Below, piece after piece: positions 50,666 through 59,588 of a stretch of DNA of 64,000 nucleotides (position 1 is the stretch's first letter; the number at the start of each line of letters is the position of its first letter). Both the position numbers and the translations under genes were made by a program. The notes below the pieces were generated by a model that saw nothing but the letters and a program-made list of their open reading frames with translations, was not told the DNA's origin and made no database searches. Source of the stretch: CAYRPN01 sp964426135 (GTDB taxonomy: Bacteria > Planctomycetota > Phycisphaerae > Phycisphaerales > Phycisphaeraceae); assembly GCA_964426135.1 (NCBI GenBank), contig CAYRPN010000006.1, positions 1 through 64,000 of the forward strand. The letters run 5' to 3'.

Positions 50666-50903
50666 CGTTTCAAGTCTCAGAGTTTCAGAGTTTCAGAGTT
50701 TCAACGTTTCATAGTTTCAACGTTTCGTCGGGAGGGCGAGGCTCCCGCCGAGCCGTAACGTAAAGGCGAATTGCGTGCGAGTGATGAATGCTGAGTGGTG
50801 ATTGGCGATTTCGGATTCCGATATCGCCAATCGCAAATCGTCACTCATCATTCACCATTCGCCTCGTTCCGAGGCTCGGCAGGAGCCTCGCCCTCCCAAC
50901 GGT
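50666..50903. repeat. Inverted GGGAGGGCGAGGCTCC pair and short repeats
   Basis: TTTCAGAGTTTCAGAGTTTC units at 50678-50720, then GGGAGGGCGAGGCTCCCGCC at 50731 facing GGCAGGAGCCTCGCCCTCCC ending at 50899. Between them, CGATTTCGGATTCCGATATCG and flanking ATGATGAGTG/CACTCATCAT pieces are complementary. Confidence 0.7.
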
Positions 50904-53480
50904 TCACATCAGCTTGAACCGCTTCCGCACCGCCCACTCGATCGTGAGCAGGGCGACGAGGATGTACAGCAGGCGGTCGGTGGACCACAGTTCGTAGGGC
51001 TTGCGCGGGACGACAATGTTCTGGCTCGCGTTGGGCACAGCCGAGGCGAGCTTGGCGATTTCGTCCACTTCGAAAAACTGGCCCTTGGTGCGCTCGGCGA
51101 CGTCGACGAGCAGGGGCTTGTTCAGGCGGGTGTATTCCATCTCCACGCGGGGCAGGTCGACGGTGAACGCCTTGGTGATCGGCTGCGGGGGCTTGCTCGG
51201 ATCGACGCCGGTGACGGGGATGGAAATCTCGTGCGCCCCCAGCTCATTGGCGATGATCACGCCGCGGAACACGCCGGGCGCGTCAGGCACGCGCTCGAGG
51301 CGCACAGGCACGGTGATCGCGCCGGCCTTGACGGTGGCGTCGACGTTCTGCTGGTCCAGCGGCTGGAACTGCGCGTCGTACACTTTCGCGTCGATGGTGA
51401 TCTTGTCGCCCTTGTGGAAGATTTCACCGGCGATGTCGATGTAGCCGCGGTTGCTGCCGCGCTGGTCGCGGCCGGCGACGAGGTAGTTGATCGTCTGCAC
51501 CCAGAACTTCTCGTAGAACTCCGCATCGTTGCCGAGCCTGCGCCAGCGCCAGCTTCCGTTGAAGCCTGCGTAGACGATGCGGCCGGGACCGAAGAATCCG
51601 GTGACCATCAGCGGACGCCGGCCGTCGCGAGTGCGCAGGCTCGGATCGGAATGCTCCAGCAGGACGCGCGAAGCGGGCTTGGCGCTGAGTGCGGGGAAGC
51701 TCCAGTAGATGCCGGGCATGGCGGACCAGACGGCTTCGTTGATGGCGGGGTTGCTGGTGTCGAACCGCATGATCGCGTGATCCATGTTCGCCGGCACGAA
51801 GGCGAGCGGCCACTCCTTGTTGTGCGTGGCCATCAGGGCTTTGACATCGAGCGTGCCCATGTCGCCGAAGCGGACGGGCATGAGGTCGCGGAACTCGGCG
51901 GTACGGATGCCGCCGAGGAACGCGGTGGCGTACTTGGGGCCGGGCATGTAGAAGAGCCCGCCGCCGTGCTCGGCGAGGAACTGGCGCAGGGTTTCGATCC
52001 ACTGCTCGCTGAACTCGCGCGGATCGGGGTCGAGCATGATGATCGCGTCGTACTCGAACATTTCCTTGGGCGTCAGGGGCAGGTGGTCGATGACCGTCTT
52101 GCCTTCCTGGCGCATGTTCGGGTCCATCGTCTGGAGCCAGACGGAGACATTGACGTCTTCGGTGCGGGTCAGCAGCGACTGCAGCGGGCGATACTCCCAC
52201 GTGGGGCCGCCGGCGATCAGGAGGACGCGCGACTTGTCGCTTCGCACCTTCACCGCCAGGGGCTTGGAGAGGTTGTCATCGTCATCCGATTCGCGCGCCA
52301 GTTTCTGGACGCGGACGATGAACTGGTAATCGCCCGCCGTCTTGGGCGTGTACTCGAAAGAAAGCTTCTGCAGGGCGCTGGTCGCGTTGCCTTCGCCGGC
52401 GTTGATCGAGGTGGGCATGTTGATCTGCCGGGAAGCGATCACCTGCTCGCCGGCGGCGCCCGCCACTTTCGTGGCGACCAGTTCCACCGTCACCGGCAAG
52501 GCGTCGAGGCCTTCCGCTTCGATCTCCGCCTCGACCTGGAACGGATTGTTCCGGCGGACCGACTCGTTGGCCTTGGCCATGACGACGCGCAGGTTGCGCT
52601 TCTTGCTCGGATCGCCCACGCCCAGCGTGAAGACGGGAATGTTCTGCTCATTGGCGAAATCCGCGGCCGCCAGAGGCTCGTCATCCTTCACCGTCTGCTG
52701 GCCGTCGGTCACTACAATCACCGCCGCGATCGGGCTGCCGGGCGTGCTCTTGATCGCCTCGCGCACGGCCCGGGCGATGTTCGTGCCCTGCCCCGTCGGG
52801 TTCAGCGCGAAAGGCGGAATGTCCTGTGTCGCCGGCTCCGCGCTGGCTTCGCCCTTGGCCTTTGCGTCGGCCTTGCTCTTGGCGGTGTCGGCAGGATCGA
52901 AGTACGGAAACACCTGCGGCTGGCCGAGGCGCGTGGAGAAGTAAATGAACTTCACGTGGCCCTTGGCGGTCAGGTCGCGGATCAGCTTGCTGCCGTCCTT
53001 GTTGAGAATCTCCGTCATCACCGCGACGCGGTCCGGCCGCTTGGCGCGGATCGCGTCCACGTTCTTGCTCATGTCCGCATCCGTGCCCAACAGGGTCGCC
53101 ACGCGGCGGGCGGCGTCGTCCTCCAAATAGCGGTCCTGCGAGAGCATGGAGACCGATTCATCCACCAGCACGAGGATCACCGCCTGACGCGTTTTCTTTT
53201 CGGAGACCTTGATCGCCGGCCCAAGGAGCACGATCGCCAGCAGGATGATGACCAGCGCGCGCACCGCGCCGAGGAAGAACTGCCAGGGGCGCGGACAGGT
53301 GTCCATCTCGCGCCGGTAGACGAAGAACACGCCGTAGATCAGGGCGACGACCACGCCGATGTAGGCGAAGATGCGCCAGGATTCGAGGGCGTCGGTGAAA
53401 GTCCAGACAAACTCCCAATCCGCGCCGGGCGGGATGTTGTCCAGATCGAAGCCGAAAAGTTGAAGAATCGTTTTGCTCAC
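50904..53480 (-). CDS. Membrane VWA-domain protein with amidotransferase-like fold
   Basis: 858 aa, GTG start at 53480. Membrane helices at about 36-56 and 70-92 precede a VWA domain with a complete MIDAS start, DESVS (107-111) in VILVLVDESVSM, and TGQGTNIARAVREAI / VIVVTDGQQT further on. A CARDB-type segment (about 300-400) and a class-I glutamine-amidotransferase-like domain (about 410-620; SRVLLIAGGPTWEYRPLQSLL, AIIMLDPDPREFSEQWIETLRQFLAEHGGGLFYMPGP) follow. A last helix at the C terminus returns to the membrane (LLYILVALLTIEWAV). VWA proteins of this type work with MoxR AAA+ ATPases. Located between the PQQ and DUF4175 genes. Confidence 0.82.
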   Translation of the reverse strand: MSKTILQLFGFDLDNIPPGADWEFVWTFTDALESWRIFAYIGVVVALIYGVFFVYRREMDTCPRPWQFFLGAVRALVIILLAIVLLGPAIKVSEKKTRQAVILVLVDESVSMLSQDRYLEDDAARRVATLLGTDADMSKNVDAIRAKRPDRVAVMTEILNKDGSKLIRDLTAKGHVKFIYFSTRLGQPQVFPYFDPADTAKSKADAKAKGEASAEPATQDIPPFALNPTGQGTNIARAVREAIKSTPGSPIAAVIVVTDGQQTVKDDEPLAAADFANEQNIPVFTLGVGDPSKKRNLRVVMAKANESVRRNNPFQVEAEIEAEGLDALPVTVELVATKVAGAAGEQVIASRQINMPTSINAGEGNATSALQKLSFEYTPKTAGDYQFIVRVQKLARESDDDDNLSKPLAVKVRSDKSRVLLIAGGPTWEYRPLQSLLTRTEDVNVSVWLQTMDPNMRQEGKTVIDHLPLTPKEMFEYDAIIMLDPDPREFSEQWIETLRQFLAEHGGGLFYMPGPKYATAFLGGIRTAEFRDLMPVRFGDMGTLDVKALMATHNKEWPLAFVPANMDHAIMRFDTSNPAINEAVWSAMPGIYWSFPALSAKPASRVLLEHSDPSLRTRDGRRPLMVTGFFGPGRIVYAGFNGSWRWRRLGNDAEFYEKFWVQTINYLVAGRDQRGSNRGYIDIAGEIFHKGDKITIDAKVYDAQFQPLDQQNVDATVKAGAITVPVRLERVPDAPGVFRGVIIANELGAHEISIPVTGVDPSKPPQPITKAFTVDLPRVEMEYTRLNKPLLVDVAERTKGQFFEVDEIAKLASAVPNASQNIVVPRKPYELWSTDRLLYILVALLTIEWAVRKRFKLM

Positions 53481-53780
53481 GAATAGTCTCAGGGGGCTGG
53501 GGTCGGGTTTAGGGTTTAGGGTGTAGGGTTTAGGGTTTAGGGTGTTGGGTGTTGGGTCTGGGGTTTAGGGTGTGGGGCTGTTTCCGGCCCCCTCTCCCTC
53601 CGGGAGAGGGCTGGGGTGAGGGCCGGTGAAGCCTGTGCTCGCGTCTCACCGCTGCATCCAAACCACTGTTTCAAATCTTCATTTTTTGAAAGCTCAACAA
53701 GCGTTCACGAGTCTTCAGTGAGCCGGCCCTCACCCTAACCCTCTCCCGGAGGGAGAGGGGACCGGAATCGAAGTCACTCT
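53481..53780. repeat. TTTAGGG-type repeats and CCGGCCCTCACCC inverted pair
   Basis: No gene. Tandem GGGTTTAGGGTTTAGGGTGT units at 53505-53575, then a pair of opposed palindromes at 53584-53625 and 53722-53766 separated by AT-richer sequence (TTTCAAATCTTCATTTTTTG). The TTTAGGG units resemble eukaryotic telomere repeats by chance of composition; there is no sign of a chromosome end. Confidence 0.75.
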
Positions 53781-56700
53781 TTACTTTTCCTGCGGCTTCG
53801 GCTCTTCCTTCTTCGGCGGTGCCGGCGCCGGCACCGCTTCGTCGATTTCGATCTCGATGCTCTGGATGATCGCATCGCCGTTGCGGATGATCACCGCGCC
53901 ACCGGCTCCCCCGGGGGCGCCGGCTTTCTTTTCGTCCTTCTTCTCATCCTTCTTCTCTTCCTTCTTGTCATCCTTCTTTTCCTCCGCCGGTTTGGCGGGG
54001 ACGGCGGGGACGATCTTGATCCCGCCGCGAATGATGCGCCCCGGCAGAATCTGAATGCCCGGCTGTGCCTGCGGATTCTCCGCCTTTTTCTCGTCCTTCT
54101 TGTTCGGATCGGGCTTGGGCGGTTCGTAGATTTTCAGTTCCGGCTGCGGCGCGCCGGGCACGCGGCGGTAGGCGGTGATCTGCTGATAGGTCTGCACGAG
54201 CAGCACGTTGCCGCGCACCATCGGGCTCTGGCCGTTCTGGAACTTCAGCGCGTCGGGGCCGCCGGGCAGTTGCACATCCATGCGCTTGCCGTCGCTCTTG
54301 CGCCAGAAGCTGAGCGTGGCTTTGCCGGTCCAGATTTTCTGGCCGTTGCCGCGGTCCTCCGGCGGATCCATGATCAGCGCGGGCATCAGGTCGCCCGTCG
54401 AGGCGATGCGCGAGAGCTGAACCATCATGCCGCCCTGCTGCGACGGATGGCTCAGCGTCATCTTGATCTTGCCGGTCTTGCCGTCGACCACGCTGATGAT
54501 CTGGTGGCCCTGCTGGCTGTTGCCCATGGTGAAGATTTCGCTGCCGTCGGGCGTCACCGCCATGTCGTACACGTACTGGCCCATCTCCGCGCCGGTGGCC
54601 TCGGCGGTGATGTTGCCGGTCTTCAGGTCGACGATGAAGACGCCCTGGTTCATCAGGGCGACGCGGTCGTCGTCGAGGAACTCGGCCCGCATGTTGCCGG
54701 AGAAGACGACGCGCCCGCCGCGCCCCGCGGTGTTGACGTTCCACTTCTTCTCGCCGCCGGGCAGGCCGTAGAGCGTGGCGCCCTGCATGTTCAGGACGAG
54801 CAGGCCGTGCTTCGTCCAGCGCATCGGGGCGTTCTGCTGGCGGTTGTCGAGCTTGATTCGACCGAGGCGTTCACCGGTGGCGACATCGCAGACGAGCATT
54901 TCCGCGCCGGCGTTGACGAAGACGCCCACGTACTTGTCGCCGCCCATCACGCCGGAGATGTTCTCGCGATCGAACTCATTGACCCATCGGACGGAACCGC
55001 TGGACAGGTCCAGGGCGCGGACGATGGTCTGACCGCGATCCTTGTTGACGCCGATTTCGATCACGGCATTGCTGGCGACCGACATGGACCAGACGCCGCC
55101 GTAGGGGTTGTAGTAGCCATAGGGGTTGCGGTTGGTGCCGCCGCCGTCGACGGCGGGCACGCGCCACAGTTCCTTGCCGTCCGCCAGGCCGATCGCGGTG
55201 ACTTCCTGCGGCGTCCAGAGCACGCCCACGTGGCCGCTGCGCTGCAGCTTGCCGTTGTTGAAGAAGAAATTATTGATCTGGTAGGCCCGGCCGTTGGCGG
55301 TGGAGGAGCTGTTGACGTTGCTCTTCTTCAGATTGATGCCCCAGGTTTCCTTGCCGGTGACCAGGTCGCGGCAGACCATGCGGTTCTGCGCCTGGCTGAA
55401 CATGAGCAGGTGATCTTCGAGGAACGCCGAGTCGTCTTCGCCGTCGGCCTCCATGATGAAGTACTGGCCGTTGTGCTGCTCGCTCCAGATTTTCTCGTAG
55501 GGCGGGCTGGGCAGCCGGCGATCGACCAGCGGCATCTCGCCCAGCGCGGGCAGGGCAGCCAGTTCTTTGTCAGCGATCTGGCCGGCGGGCAGCGATTGGC
55601 CCTGGGCGACGATGACTTCGTCCGCGAAATCGCGCTTGACCTTCGCCCACGTATGAATCGCCTGCCGGGGCCAGCCGCGCTGCGTGTACGTGCGCGCCAA
55701 TTCCGCAAGCCCCGACGCCGCGACCCGGCGATTGCTCGAGTCGCTCAGTTCCTTCAGCAGCAGCTCCGAGCGCTCGAACGCGCCGGACTCGCGGAGATAC
55801 CTCGCCGCCAGCAGCGTCGCTTCCAGCGACACCGTCGAATCCGCATACATCGCCGCCAGCGCCCGCAGCCGCTCGGCATGCAGGGGCTTGCTGGCTTTGA
55901 GCTCGGCGATGGTCTTCTGAATGGTGCTCGCTTCCTGACGGGCGGCGGCCGCCTGCTTTTCCTTCTCCACCAGCGCCGCCGCCAGCACCAGGCCCTGATC
56001 GCTCAGGGGCTTGAGGTCGGCGATCGCCTTGGCGTGATCCTTCTCCAGCGTTTCGAGCTGGCCGGTGGATGTCTTCTTTTCCGACTCGATCAGCCGGGCG
56101 AGGCGATCGCGCTGGCTGGCGAGAACGGAAGCGCGGGCCTGCAGTTCCTCGCGTTCCTTCTTCAGTTTGGCGGCCTCCGCTTCGAGGCGGGATGCGTCGA
56201 GCGCGACCGGCAGCTTGCTGACATCCAGGCTCTCCATCGCCGCCATGTCGGTGTGCACCTTCAGCGCCGCCTTGCCGCGGATGTTCAGCGCGTCCGTCAC
56301 CACCGCGCCGTGCCTCTTCGCCAGCGCGCGAATCTCCGCCGATGCCGCCACCGAAGCGCGAGCCTCGCGCCGGCCCTCGGCGTCGTCCATCACCACCAGC
56401 GCCTCCGTCGGATCCTGCGCCGCTTTCAGAAACAGGTCCAGTGCCGCGTCGTTCTGGTTCTGGCTCACGTGCCACCGGCCGCGGGCGATCCAGACGCGCA
56501 CCTGCTGGCCGATCGGCGCAGCGACGCGCTCGGCTTCCTCGTAGGTCGCCAGCGCCTTGTCGGGCTTGGACTTCGCCAGGTCCAATAGCTGCATCAGCAG
56601 CTTGCGCGACGCCTCGCCGCGGCCGTCGCCGGCGGGCATCAGATTCACCGCCACGCGCAGGTCGTTCACCGATGCGTCGTGGTTGCCCACGACTTCATAG

Positions 56701-59384
56701 AGGAACGCGCGGTCGAGCCGGGCCTGCGCGCTGTCCTTCTTTTCGATGGCCGCGGTCAGCTCGATCATCTTGGCGTCGCCGTCGACCATGGCGTAGATTC
56801 GGTCGAGTCCCGCCGCCACGAGGTTCTTGCCGTCGCAGTACACATTGCCGATCGGATCGCGCGAGGAACTGGCGATCTTGAGCATGCCGACGCGCTTGCC
56901 CTCCTTGGTTTCCAGGCGGGCGATTTCGTTCTTCACCGGCACGTACACGCCGGTGGGCGTCAAGGCGCCGCGGCCGAGCGATTCGGCGACCGGCTCTTCC
57001 CACTGCTTCTTGCCGCTGGCGATGGAGTACCGGGTGATCGACGACTTGCCGCCGACAAACACACCGTCTTCAAGAACGCCCAGGCAGTACGTGGCGTTGT
57101 AACGCGGCGTGCGCCACAGCATCTTGCCGTTGACCCGGCTGAGGCAGTAGATGCTGTCGGCATCGGAGGCGGTGATGATCAGGCGATCGCCCGCGGGGAT
57201 GATGGCGTCGTCATCGAAGCCCGGCAGGATTTCGCTGCCGCCGTACGCGCCGCGGAAGACCACGCCGCCGCGCGAAGCGTCGGCGGTGTTGCTCTTGGAT
57301 CGCTCGTAGCGCACCGCCCAGAGAATATCGCCGGTGCCCGACTCCACGCCGAACACCACGCCGTAACCGCTGGCGACGTACGCCTCGGAGCCGACGACGG
57401 AGACGCCCACCGTGGCCCAGCGGGAACTCTGGTTGCCGGGCATGCACAGCAGCGTGGACCACACCTGCTTGCCGCTGCCCGGATCGAGCGCGATCAGGTG
57501 CAGCTCGTTGTTCTTCAATACCGGCACCAGCAGGCGGTTGCCCGCGGGCGTCGGCGGGCCCATGAAGCGCATGTCGCCGCCCTCTTCCGCCGCCGGGAAG
57601 CGCCAGCGGACGCGCTTGTTCTTGCCCGCATCGGTCACGTCCACGGCACACAACCGCTCGATCATCGACATGCTCGACTGCTTGCCGTTGTTCCACAGCA
57701 TCAGCTTGGCGCCCGGGCCGCCGACCATGAGCCGGCCTTCGATGTGGTAGAGCGTGTCGCCAACGAGGGTCATCGACCGCGCCACGCGATCGCCGAAGTG
57801 GCTGATCTCTTCCTGCGTGGTGGGCCAGTTGGGCTTCTGCGGGCCGTAGTAATAATTCTGGATCCAGACGCGCGAGTTGGCGTCGACCTTGATCTGCTCC
57901 TGCTCGACTTTGTCGACCAGCTTGCGCGTGGCCAGGTCGTACCAGCGCAGTTCGTTGTGCGTCTTGAAGAACACCTGCCCGTTGGCGAGGATCGCCTGCG
58001 AGGTGGGCGACCAGCCGCCGGTTTCCCAGCGCCCCACGATTTCGCTGCGGCTCTGGCTGGACTGCTGGTTGCCGCCCATCATCTGGTTTCGGCTGACCAT
58101 CTCGGGCACTTTGTAATCGAACTGGAACACAGGCTGCTCGGTCCACAGCTTCTGGTCCGTCACGGGCTTGCCCGGCGGGCCCGCCATGATGCCGTCGCGC
58201 GAGGCCCGGCCCAGCGCCATGGGCCAGCCTTCAACCGCTTCGCCCAGCGTGCCCACCGCCGGCCCGCCGCGCTCCGCCTCGCGCTTCACCGTCGTCAGCC
58301 AGGATTCGGGCAGGTCGGCTCCATTCGCCTGATCGATCTTCGCCAGCGCGTCGCGGGCGCCGGCCCCGTCGCCGGCCCGCGCCGACGCCATCGCCAGGCG
58401 AACCAACAGATCGCCGCGCGGAATCGAAGGATCCGGATGCACGTGCGCGATCTTGTCCAGCAGTCGGCGAGCGCCGATGAAATCGCCCTCGTCCATCAGG
58501 ATGCCCGACAAGCGCCACGCGGCGTCATCGCCGAGGCTGCTGATGAAGAACCGGCGGACGACTTCGGTCAGGGCCGCGATATCGCCGCTGCCGTTGACGC
58601 CGGCGGCGAGAATCGCGCGGGCGTCGGCGTCGGCGCCGATGCGGTACTCGCTCAGGCCGCTGTCGGGCAGCGAGGAAAGCTCCAACTCCACCAGATCGCG
58701 CACCGGGCGATACTGCCCGGCTGCATGCGAGAGCCGCTTGTGCTTGGCCAAGGCGCGATCGGAGGGCAGGCGGTCGGTCAGACCTGTCTTCTCGTTCAGC
58801 ACGTGCTGCCAGAGTTCGATCGAGTAGCGGAACTGATCTTCCGAGGCATAAACGCGAGCCCGCTCCAGGAGTTCATCCGTCGCCTCATCCGTGTCCAGCC
58901 CCGCACCGGTCGCCAGCTTCGATTGCAGTTCCTCCACCTGCTCCTTGCGCTGCTGCTCCAGCTTCTTGCGGTTCAGCTCGGTTTCGCGGCGCTTCAGTTC
59001 GGCAGCCTTGAGGTCGTAGGCGGGCGTGCCTTTCTTCAACTCGCCCAGTTGCTTCTTGAGATCCGCGATTTCCTTCTCCAGCTTCTCATCGACCGCCTTG
59101 GGCGCGGCGTCGGCGGGCTGGGCGGCGTCAACGGCGGGAGCAACGGCGTTGCCGGGCGCGGGTTTCGCGGCGGGCTTGGCGGGGGCGACCTGCACAGGGG
59201 CAGGCGCGATCTGCACCTGGCCCGCCTGCACTTGAATCTGCACCTGGGCATTGGCGGGGGCGATTTCGATCTGCACCTGCGCGGCGGCGAGAATGGCAGT
59301 CGCGCTGATCACCGCGGGGCCAAACGTCCACACGGAACGCAGGACTCGACGGGTCGTCATCCCCGGGGTGATGGTGGGTTTCAT
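53781..59384 (-). CDS. Giant exported PQQ-like beta-propeller / TPR protein
   Basis: 1867 aa from the ATG at 59384, which has GGAG 6-7 bases upstream; an ATG at 59396 is possible. Signal peptide at about 12-38. Then: a Gln/Ala/Pro-rich region, a coiled coil (about 85-155, EKLEKEIADLKKQLGELKKG), TPR-like helices (about 170-390), a first PQQ-like propeller (about 430-880; LIALDPGSGKQVWSTLLC, VFGVESGTGDILWAVRY), TPR helices (about 900-1010), a long coiled coil (about 1080-1190), more TPR, a second propeller (about 1320-1750; ALDLSSGSVRWVNEFD) and a Lys/Glu/Pro-rich tail. Such proteins probably act as periplasmic scaffolds; PQQ binding itself is not demonstrated by motif. It lies between two VWA genes in the MoxR cluster. 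Confidence 0.82.
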   Translation of the reverse strand: MKPTITPGMTTRRVLRSVWTFGPAVISATAILAAAQVQIEIAPANAQVQIQVQAGQVQIAPAPVQVAPAKPAAKPAPGNAVAPAVDAAQPADAAPKAVDEKLEKEIADLKKQLGELKKGTPAYDLKAAELKRRETELNRKKLEQQRKEQVEELQSKLATGAGLDTDEATDELLERARVYASEDQFRYSIELWQHVLNEKTGLTDRLPSDRALAKHKRLSHAAGQYRPVRDLVELELSSLPDSGLSEYRIGADADARAILAAGVNGSGDIAALTEVVRRFFISSLGDDAAWRLSGILMDEGDFIGARRLLDKIAHVHPDPSIPRGDLLVRLAMASARAGDGAGARDALAKIDQANGADLPESWLTTVKREAERGGPAVGTLGEAVEGWPMALGRASRDGIMAGPPGKPVTDQKLWTEQPVFQFDYKVPEMVSRNQMMGGNQQSSQSRSEIVGRWETGGWSPTSQAILANGQVFFKTHNELRWYDLATRKLVDKVEQEQIKVDANSRVWIQNYYYGPQKPNWPTTQEEISHFGDRVARSMTLVGDTLYHIEGRLMVGGPGAKLMLWNNGKQSSMSMIERLCAVDVTDAGKNKRVRWRFPAAEEGGDMRFMGPPTPAGNRLLVPVLKNNELHLIALDPGSGKQVWSTLLCMPGNQSSRWATVGVSVVGSEAYVASGYGVVFGVESGTGDILWAVRYERSKSNTADASRGGVVFRGAYGGSEILPGFDDDAIIPAGDRLIITASDADSIYCLSRVNGKMLWRTPRYNATYCLGVLEDGVFVGGKSSITRYSIASGKKQWEEPVAESLGRGALTPTGVYVPVKNEIARLETKEGKRVGMLKIASSSRDPIGNVYCDGKNLVAAGLDRIYAMVDGDAKMIELTAAIEKKDSAQARLDRAFLYEVVGNHDASVNDLRVAVNLMPAGDGRGEASRKLLMQLLDLAKSKPDKALATYEEAERVAAPIGQQVRVWIARGRWHVSQNQNDAALDLFLKAAQDPTEALVVMDDAEGRREARASVAASAEIRALAKRHGAVVTDALNIRGKAALKVHTDMAAMESLDVSKLPVALDASRLEAEAAKLKKEREELQARASVLASQRDRLARLIESEKKTSTGQLETLEKDHAKAIADLKPLSDQGLVLAAALVEKEKQAAAARQEASTIQKTIAELKASKPLHAERLRALAAMYADSTVSLEATLLAARYLRESGAFERSELLLKELSDSSNRRVAASGLAELARTYTQRGWPRQAIHTWAKVKRDFADEVIVAQGQSLPAGQIADKELAALPALGEMPLVDRRLPSPPYEKIWSEQHNGQYFIMEADGEDDSAFLEDHLLMFSQAQNRMVCRDLVTGKETWGINLKKSNVNSSSTANGRAYQINNFFFNNGKLQRSGHVGVLWTPQEVTAIGLADGKELWRVPAVDGGGTNRNPYGYYNPYGGVWSMSVASNAVIEIGVNKDRGQTIVRALDLSSGSVRWVNEFDRENISGVMGGDKYVGVFVNAGAEMLVCDVATGERLGRIKLDNRQQNAPMRWTKHGLLVLNMQGATLYGLPGGEKKWNVNTAGRGGRVVFSGNMRAEFLDDDRVALMNQGVFIVDLKTGNITAEATGAEMGQYVYDMAVTPDGSEIFTMGNSQQGHQIISVVDGKTGKIKMTLSHPSQQGGMMVQLSRIASTGDLMPALIMDPPEDRGNGQKIWTGKATLSFWRKSDGKRMDVQLPGGPDALKFQNGQSPMVRGNVLLVQTYQQITAYRRVPGAPQPELKIYEPPKPDPNKKDEKKAENPQAQPGIQILPGRIIRGGIKIVPAVPAKPAEEKKDDKKEEKKDEKKDEKKAGAPGGAGGAVIIRNGDAIIQSIEIEIDEAVPAPAPPKKEEPKPQEK

Positions 59385-59400
59385 GGTTGGCTCCATTGCA

Positions 59401-59588
59401 ATCCCGCCCTTCGGGCGGGCGCTAAACGGCGAACAGCGCCGCGGTAGGGTGCGTCAAGGCTCGGCGCGGACGCACCATGTTGGACAACCGAACTCCACAC
59501 GTCCGATGTCCGACGCAACCTCGCACTCCGTTGCGGTCTGGCCGTTCAAACCGGTGCGTCCGCGCCGAGCCTTGACGCACCCTACGGC
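59401..59588. repeat. GTTTAGC hairpin and GTAGGGTGCGTC inverted pair
   Basis: CCCGCCCTTCGGGCGGGCGC with TAAACG head at 59401-59428, then GTAGGGTGCGTCAAGGCTCG at 59444 facing CGAGCCTTGACGCACCCTAC ending at 59585, a nearly perfect 28-bp inverted pair. The right end lies three bases from the stop codon of the BatA-like gene. Confidence 0.8.

Noticed and set aside
53505..53575. Telomere-like TTTAGGG repeats suggesting a linear replicon or eukaryotic contamination
   Set aside because: They are short, irregular, flanked by bacterial genes in one operon and are one of many gap-specific short repeats.
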